Of a DNA stretch of 64,000 nt, positions 59,921 through 64,000 are shown piece after piece; position 1 is the stretch's first letter, and every line of letters starts with the position of its first letter. This DNA comes from Desulfobaccales bacterium (lineage in GTDB: Bacteria > Desulfobacterota > Desulfobaccia > Desulfobaccales > 0-14-0-80-60-11): contig JBBFLF010000010.1 of NCBI GenBank assembly GCA_037481655.1, positions 1 to 64,000 of the forward strand, written 5' to 3'. The translations under genes and the position numbers were made by a program. Below the pieces are notes generated by a model. The model had not been told where the DNA came from. It did no database searches and saw nothing but the letters and a program-made list of their open reading frames with translations.

Positions 59921-60384
59921 GGGGAAAACTGGCGGGAGAGACCGCAAGGGCCGGAAACACAAAGGGGCGGCCCGCCATCGGGGCCACCCCGGTGGGAAAA
60001 GGGTTATCAGAGCATCTCCCAGGCCTTGCCGACCGGCAGCAAACCAAGACCGACGCCACCTCCGTGAGTGACTGCTGGGTTAGATTGCAAACCCATCCCC
60101 GGCGGCTGCTGGACTTGGACCTGGCCTTAGCCAAACCGGCAGCCTCTCCGGAACGGCTCAGAGTCAGGACCCAAAGGCCGGAGAGGGAGCGCGCCTCCTT
60201 CGACTCTCCAGCTTCCAGACGCCACCGGAGGCCCGGCCCAGGGCAGCAATTCCCCAAGCCATGGGAAAGGAGCGCACCTGCCGCACAGGGGCGGCCAGGG
60301 AACTGACTTTTCGGCAGACGGCCGGATTATAGAGGCGCCTGCACCCTCGCCGTCGCTACAAGGCAGGACCGCGGTACCTGGCAT
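59921..60384. other. Gene-free gap, nothing recognised
   Basis: This 464-base stretch between the cus promoter and the last repeat copy has no convincing gene or RNA. Open frames here have poor codon use and no ribosome sites. It may be decayed sequence. Confidence 0.5.
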
Positions 60385-60450
60385 GGAAAGAGGGGGCCGG
60401 GGAGCACCTGGCCCCCTGCCCCCTCTCTTACACCCGCTTCCGCAACCCCC
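60385..60450. repeat. Intergenic palindromic repeat, copy 10 (module A, partial B)
   Basis: GAAAGAGGGGGCCGGGGAGC...GGCCCCCTGCCCCCTCTCTT forms module A; CACCCGCTTCCGCAACCCCC is a worn half of module B. It directly precedes the nrfD stop codon. Confidence 0.75.
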
Positions 60451-61596
60451 CTAGTCGCCCGCCTCGCCGGTGAGCTCGTGATACACCGGCAGGTTGCGGG
60501 TGAGGAAGTCGAAGAGCAGGATGCCGCCGGCCACCAGCGACAGGGTGATGATGATCTCAAAGAAGGAGGGGAAGTAACTGAATTCCCGGTAGCCGCCGTA
60601 GCTGGTGAGGCTGACGTTGAAGCGGTTGAAGACCACCCCGAAGGCGGCGATGCCTGCGCCCGTAAGCAGGCCCTTTTCCGAGCGCCGCACCGCCGGCAGA
60701 GACAAGAGCAGGGCCGGCAGTCCTACAGTGCCCACCAGCTCCACCAGGAAGAAGAAGTTGGGACGGCCCCAGGCCAGCACCGTCACCCCCCGGGCGTAGA
60801 TATCCGTCACCTTCATGGCAAAGTAAGCGATGAGCACGATGCTGAGGCCCCGGGCAAAGTCCGGCAGGATGTTCATCTCCGGCTGGCGGCCGTAGGCCCG
60901 GGCGCTGAGCAGGCTCTCGATGATGATCATGCTCATGCCGCCGATGATGGCGCTGACGAAAAACAGGGGCCCGATGGCCTGGCTGGCCCAGAGATCGCTC
61001 ATCTTCTCCGGCATCAGGAGATACAGGGCCCCCAGGGACGACTGGTGCAGGGTGGAAAGGATAATGCCCGCCACCACCAGGACCAGGTAGATTTCCCTCA
61101 GAAAGCGCACCAGTTTCTCCTTTTTGAAGCGCTCCAGGGCCATGATGAGCACGTCGATGCCCAAGACGGTGGTGTAGAGCATGACGCACCAGGCCACCTC
61201 AAAGAGCACCGACTGGGGGTTCCACATGATCATGGGGTGCCAGATGCGCCAGGGCTGGCCCAGGTCCAGGGTCAGGCCGATGATGAAGAGCAGGTAGCCC
61301 AGGAAGGCGGAGATCTTCGCCGGCCGGAGCAGAGGCTCGTATTTTTTCAGGTTGAAGATGTAGATGATGGCGGCCATGGTGAAGCCGCCGCCGGCCAGGG
61401 CCACGCCCGCCAGCACGTCGAAGCTGATCCACAGGCCCCAGGGGTAGGCGTCGCTCAGATTGGTGGTGGCCCCCAGCCCGAAGAAGAGGCGGATGAGGGC
61501 GGAGACGGCCCCCAGCATCACCAACAGATAGAGGATGGCCCGGGCCGGGGTGATCTTCCCTTCCCCGGGATACCACTTTTTCACCTGCACGGCCAT
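60451..61596 (-). CDS. nrfD: NrfD/PsrC/HybB-type membrane quinone-interacting subunit
   Basis: A 381-residue membrane protein with about ten helices, of the NrfD/HybB type without haem. Signature stretches: YPWGLWISFDVLAGVALAGG, PWRIWHPMIMWNPQSVLFE, HQSSLGALYLLMPEKMSDLW, RFNVSLTSYGG. It would link the ferredoxin subunit upstream (gap 3 bases) to the menaquinone pool. Partner of the formate dehydrogenase coded by the two genes before it. Confidence 0.9.
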   Translation of the reverse strand: MAVQVKKWYPGEGKITPARAILYLLVMLGAVSALIRLFFGLGATTNLSDAYPWGLWISFDVLAGVALAGGGFTMAAIIYIFNLKKYEPLLRPAKISAFLGYLLFIIGLTLDLGQPWRIWHPMIMWNPQSVLFEVAWCVMLYTTVLGIDVLIMALERFKKEKLVRFLREIYLVLVVAGIILSTLHQSSLGALYLLMPEKMSDLWASQAIGPLFFVSAIIGGMSMIIIESLLSARAYGRQPEMNILPDFARGLSIVLIAYFAMKVTDIYARGVTVLAWGRPNFFFLVELVGTVGLPALLLSLPAVRRSEKGLLTGAGIAAFGVVFNRFNVSLTSYGGYREFSYFPSFFEIIITLSLVAGGILLFDFLTRNLPVYHELTGEAGD

Positions 61597-61599
61597 GTC

Positions 61600-62406
61600 T
61601 CAGCCCTCCTTGTCGCCTTTGGCAGCCTGGACGTCCGCCATGCGCCGGTTGAGATAGTGGAGGCCCACCGCCAGGCCGCCCACCGCCAGGGCGACATACG
61701 GCACCCGGGACATCCAGGCCCGGCCGTAGATGCCGTAGGGGGTCTCCCCCAGGTCGGTGCGGAAGCCCCGGTGATTGAGCCCCAGCTCCTCGAAGGAGGC
61801 GGCGGTGAGGTAGAGCTGGCTTGTGCCCCCCACGATGCGGTCGCCGTAAATTTGGGGGTGATAGCGCCCCGGCTGGGTCCCCAGGCGGCGGCGGGCCTCT
61901 TTGAGCAGATCCTCCCGCTCGCCGAAGAGCAGGGCCCCGGTGGGGCAGGTGGTGGCGCAGGCCGGCGCCAGCCCCTCCACTTGCCGCTCGGCGCAGAAGG
62001 TGCACTTGCGGATCAGGGGCACCGCCGAATGCCATTCAAACTTGGGGATCTGGAAGGGACAGGCCATCATGCAGTAACGGCAGCCGATGCAGCGGTCGTC
62101 GTTATAGACCACCGGCCCCTCGGGCAGACGTTTCAAAGCCCCCACCGGACAGACGCTCTCACAGGCCGGGTCCAGACAGTGCATGCACTGGCGCTTGATG
62201 AAGTGCCAACGCACGCCGCCGTCGGGCGCCGCCGTCTCCCGGAAGATGATCCGGGTGTACTGGGTGGCGCTGAGATACCGGGGACTGCTCCAGGTGTCGG
62301 AATACGTGGCCGGCTCTCCCGGCAGGTCGTTCCAGCTTTTGCAGGCCACCTGGCAGGCCCGGCAGCCGATACACTTGGTGGTATCGATAAGCATCGCCTT
62401 GCTCAT
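61600..62406 (-). CDS. fdhB: Formate dehydrogenase iron-sulfur subunit (4 x 4Fe-4S)
   Basis: A 268-residue FdnH/HybA-type protein with four cysteine sets: CIGCRACQVACK, CMHCLDPACESVCP, CIGCRYCMMACP and CTFCAERQ...CATTCPTG, i.e. four 4Fe-4S clusters. A membrane helix near residues 236-254 (VPYVALAVGGLAVGLHYL) anchors it. It passes electrons from the catalytic subunit to NrfD. The gene is 24 bases after fdhA. Confidence 0.92.
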   Translation of the reverse strand: MSKAMLIDTTKCIGCRACQVACKSWNDLPGEPATYSDTWSSPRYLSATQYTRIIFRETAAPDGGVRWHFIKRQCMHCLDPACESVCPVGALKRLPEGPVVYNDDRCIGCRYCMMACPFQIPKFEWHSAVPLIRKCTFCAERQVEGLAPACATTCPTGALLFGEREDLLKEARRRLGTQPGRYHPQIYGDRIVGGTSQLYLTAASFEELGLNHRGFRTDLGETPYGIYGRAWMSRVPYVALAVGGLAVGLHYLNRRMADVQAAKGDKEG

Positions 62407-62430
62407 GGTCGCTCCCTTTGGCCCGCAGGT

Positions 62431-64000
62431 TTAGGCCTTCTCCAGGTTCACCAGAAACACCTTGAATTCCGGGATCATGGTGTTGGCGTCCCCCACCATG
62501 GGGCTGAGCTGGTTGGCGGCGTAGTTGCGCCGGCGGTCGGAGCCGCCGGTGGCCAGACCGGCAAAGCCGTAATGCCAGGGCAGGGCCACCATTTCCACGG
62601 TGTTGGTGAGGCCCGGGGCGCCGCAGGTGAAGGGCGCCACCCGGCGGGTGACATGGGCCCGGGCCAGAACCTCGCCCCGAGCGCTCGTCACTTTCACCCA
62701 GTCGCCGCTTTTGATGCCCTTGGCCTGGGCCAGGGTGGGGCTGATCTCCACGAACATCTCGGGCATCAGCTCGGATTGCCAGCTGAGGTTGCGGGTCATG
62801 GGCCCCGCCTGCCAGTGCTCCGTCAGCCGGAAGGTGGTGGCGATGTAGGGATAGCGGGGGTCGCAGACCTCCGCCAGCTGGCTGAGCTCCGATTTCCACA
62901 GGCGCACCGCCGGGTTGGACTGCACCGGGGAGAGCGGATTGACAAAGGGGCACTCCAGCGCTTCGTAATGTTCCGGGAAGGGCCCGTCCCGGCAGGCCCC
63001 CTTGGGGACAAAGAGGCGGCACTTGCCTTCCGGCAGCATGATGTATGGCGCCTGGGCGGACTCGGCCGGGGGCACCTCCTGCTTGGTGGCGGGATCCAGC
63101 CACTTGAAGTCCGGCACATCCAGGCGCACCCACTTGTGCGCCGCCTCATCCCAGCGCACCAGGGCCCGCTTGGGATCCCAGGGCCGGCCCTGGGGATCGG
63201 CGGAACAGCGGTTGTAGATGATGCGCCGGTTCACCGGCCAGGAGTAGGCCCAGCCCGGATAGAGCCCCAGGCCGCTGGGGTCCTTTTTGTCCCGGGCCGC
63301 GGCCTTGTTGTCCTTTTTGTCCGGGCCGGGGTAGAAGCCGGAGTAGATCCAGCAGCCGCAGGCGGTGGAGCCGTCGTCTTTCAAGGCCAGGAAGTTGGGG
63401 AGCTGCTTTGTGTCGGCCACCGTGTAGCCGTTGATCTCCTTGGCCACCAGGTGGGGATCCGGGTCGGCCCCGTAGTTCCAGGTGAGCTGCAGGATGGCGT
63501 CGCGGTTCGGGGCCTTGGGGTCCGCCTCATAGAGCTTTTTGAGCTCCAGGCCCAGGCGGTTGACGAACCAGAGATCGCTTCTGATGTCGCCCCCGGGTTT
63601 CACCGCCTGATAGCGCCACTGGACCCAGCGGCCGCTGTTGCTGGCGCTCCCCTCCTTTTCCAGGGAGTCGGCGGCGGGGAAGAGGAAGACCTCCGTCTTG
63701 ATGTTGGCGGGATTGGCCCCGGGGCGCTTCCAGAAGACGGCGGTCTCCGTCTCCCAGAGATCGAAGGCCGCCAGCCATTCCAGCTTTTCCAGGGCGGCGT
63801 AGGTGTGGTTGAGGTTGGTGGAGCCCACCGCCGGGTTCATGCCCCAGCACATGAGGCCCTTGATGCCGCCGGCGCCCATGTGCTCAAAGAGGGGAATCCA
63901 GGAATAGCCGGCCCCCTGGGGGCCCTTCCCCAGCTTGGGGAGGTAGTGATAGGCAAATTCGTTCTCCGGCCGGGCCGCCTCGCCCCACCAGGCCTTGAGC
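62431..64000 (-). CDS. fdhA: Formate dehydrogenase catalytic subunit (molybdopterin), C-terminal part
   Basis: The last 522 residues of a FdnG-type molybdopterin enzyme; the 5' end with the selenocysteine/cysteine site and Fe-S domain is outside the window. Visible: WGEAARPENEFAYHYLPKLG, GAGGIKGLMCWGMNPAVGST, a cap region (YPGWAYSWPVNRRIIYNRCS) and the molybdopterin-binding C-terminal domain (LVEISPTLAQAKGIKSGDWV-like, CGAPGLTNTVEMVALPWHYG). It oxidises formate or reduces CO2. A lysine/aspartate-rich insertion (KKDNKAAARDKKDPSG) is unusual. Confidence 0.9.
   Translation of the reverse strand, partial: LKAWWGEAARPENEFAYHYLPKLGKGPQGAGYSWIPLFEHMGAGGIKGLMCWGMNPAVGSTNLNHTYAALEKLEWLAAFDLWETETAVFWKRPGANPANIKTEVFLFPAADSLEKEGSASNSGRWVQWRYQAVKPGGDIRSDLWFVNRLGLELKKLYEADPKAPNRDAILQLTWNYGADPDPHLVAKEINGYTVADTKQLPNFLALKDDGSTACGCWIYSGFYPGPDKKDNKAAARDKKDPSGLGLYPGWAYSWPVNRRIIYNRCSADPQGRPWDPKRALVRWDEAAHKWVRLDVPDFKWLDPATKQEVPPAESAQAPYIMLPEGKCRLFVPKGACRDGPFPEHYEALECPFVNPLSPVQSNPAVRLWKSELSQLAEVCDPRYPYIATTFRLTEHWQAGPMTRNLSWQSELMPEMFVEISPTLAQAKGIKSGDWVKVTSARGEVLARAHVTRRVAPFTCGAPGLTNTVEMVALPWHYGFAGLATGGSDRRRNYAANQLSPMVGDANTMIPEFKVFLVNLEKA

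Noticed and set aside
59802-60306. Open frames on both strands in the gap between cusC and nrfD
   Set aside because: No ribosome sites, no domains, and they overlap each other and the cus promoter.

Overview
The window is GC-rich, densely coded DNA from what looks like an anaerobic, autotrophy-capable bacterium, most likely a Desulfobacterota (Desulfobacca-like) sulfate reducer. That placement is inference. It rests on a CO dehydrogenase catalytic subunit at the left edge, a 2-oxoacid:ferredoxin oxidoreductase, an ADP-forming acyl-CoA synthetase, rubrerythrin, a membrane-anchored molybdenum/tungsten formate dehydrogenase at the right edge, and the style of the intergenic repeats. I see no rRNA, tRNA, CRISPR array, transposase or integrase.

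Layout. 1-10445 (minus): start of cooS, a formylglycine-enzyme-like lipid or secreted protein, an AddA/AddB-type helicase-nuclease pair, a strikingly AT-rich orphan gene, and ftsH. 10736-11791 (plus): SIMPL-domain protein and an Nfu iron-sulfur protein. 11990-25451 (minus): an overlapping four-gene cassette (GT-C glycosyltransferase, ATP-grasp, phosphoribosyltransferase, HAD phosphatase), U32 peptidase, a 57-residue membrane protein, oxoacid:ferredoxin oxidoreductase, DnaJ, thiamine-binding protein, an atypical receiver, RarA, and two envelope proteins. 25747-37984 (plus): one long tightly packed exopolysaccharide operon (Wza, Wzc, CapD-type dehydratase, UDP-sulfoquinovose synthase, Fe-S type PAPS/APS reductase-like enzyme, Wzx flippase, alkaline-phosphatase-superfamily enzyme, asparagine synthase, methyltransferase). 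38362-50440 (mostly minus): CBS-ACT protein, PlsY, rubrerythrin, azoreductase, a thioredoxin-CcdA fusion, MoeA, acyl-CoA synthetase, a winged-helix protein under a 40-bp palindrome, PfpI, RecO, a UROD/MetE-like protein and a small lipoprotein. 50837-53549 (plus): TPR protein, two gene remnants (CHASE2-like and subtilase-like) and pyrF. 53670-64000 (minus): cusCBA copper/silver efflux operon, then NrfD, four-cluster ferredoxin and the catalytic subunit of formate dehydrogenase.

The most interesting region is the exopolysaccharide operon: a protein closely resembling plant and cyanobacterial SqdB is followed by a dedicated CC...CxxC reductase that could supply sulfite, which suggests a sulfonated (sulfoquinovose-containing) surface glycan. 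The operon has export and modification genes but no recognisable glycosyltransferase or polymerase. A second theme is a family of about ten intergenic palindromic repeats built from G-rich/C-rich hairpin modules. A third is the AT-rich orphan gene inserted between addB and ftsH.
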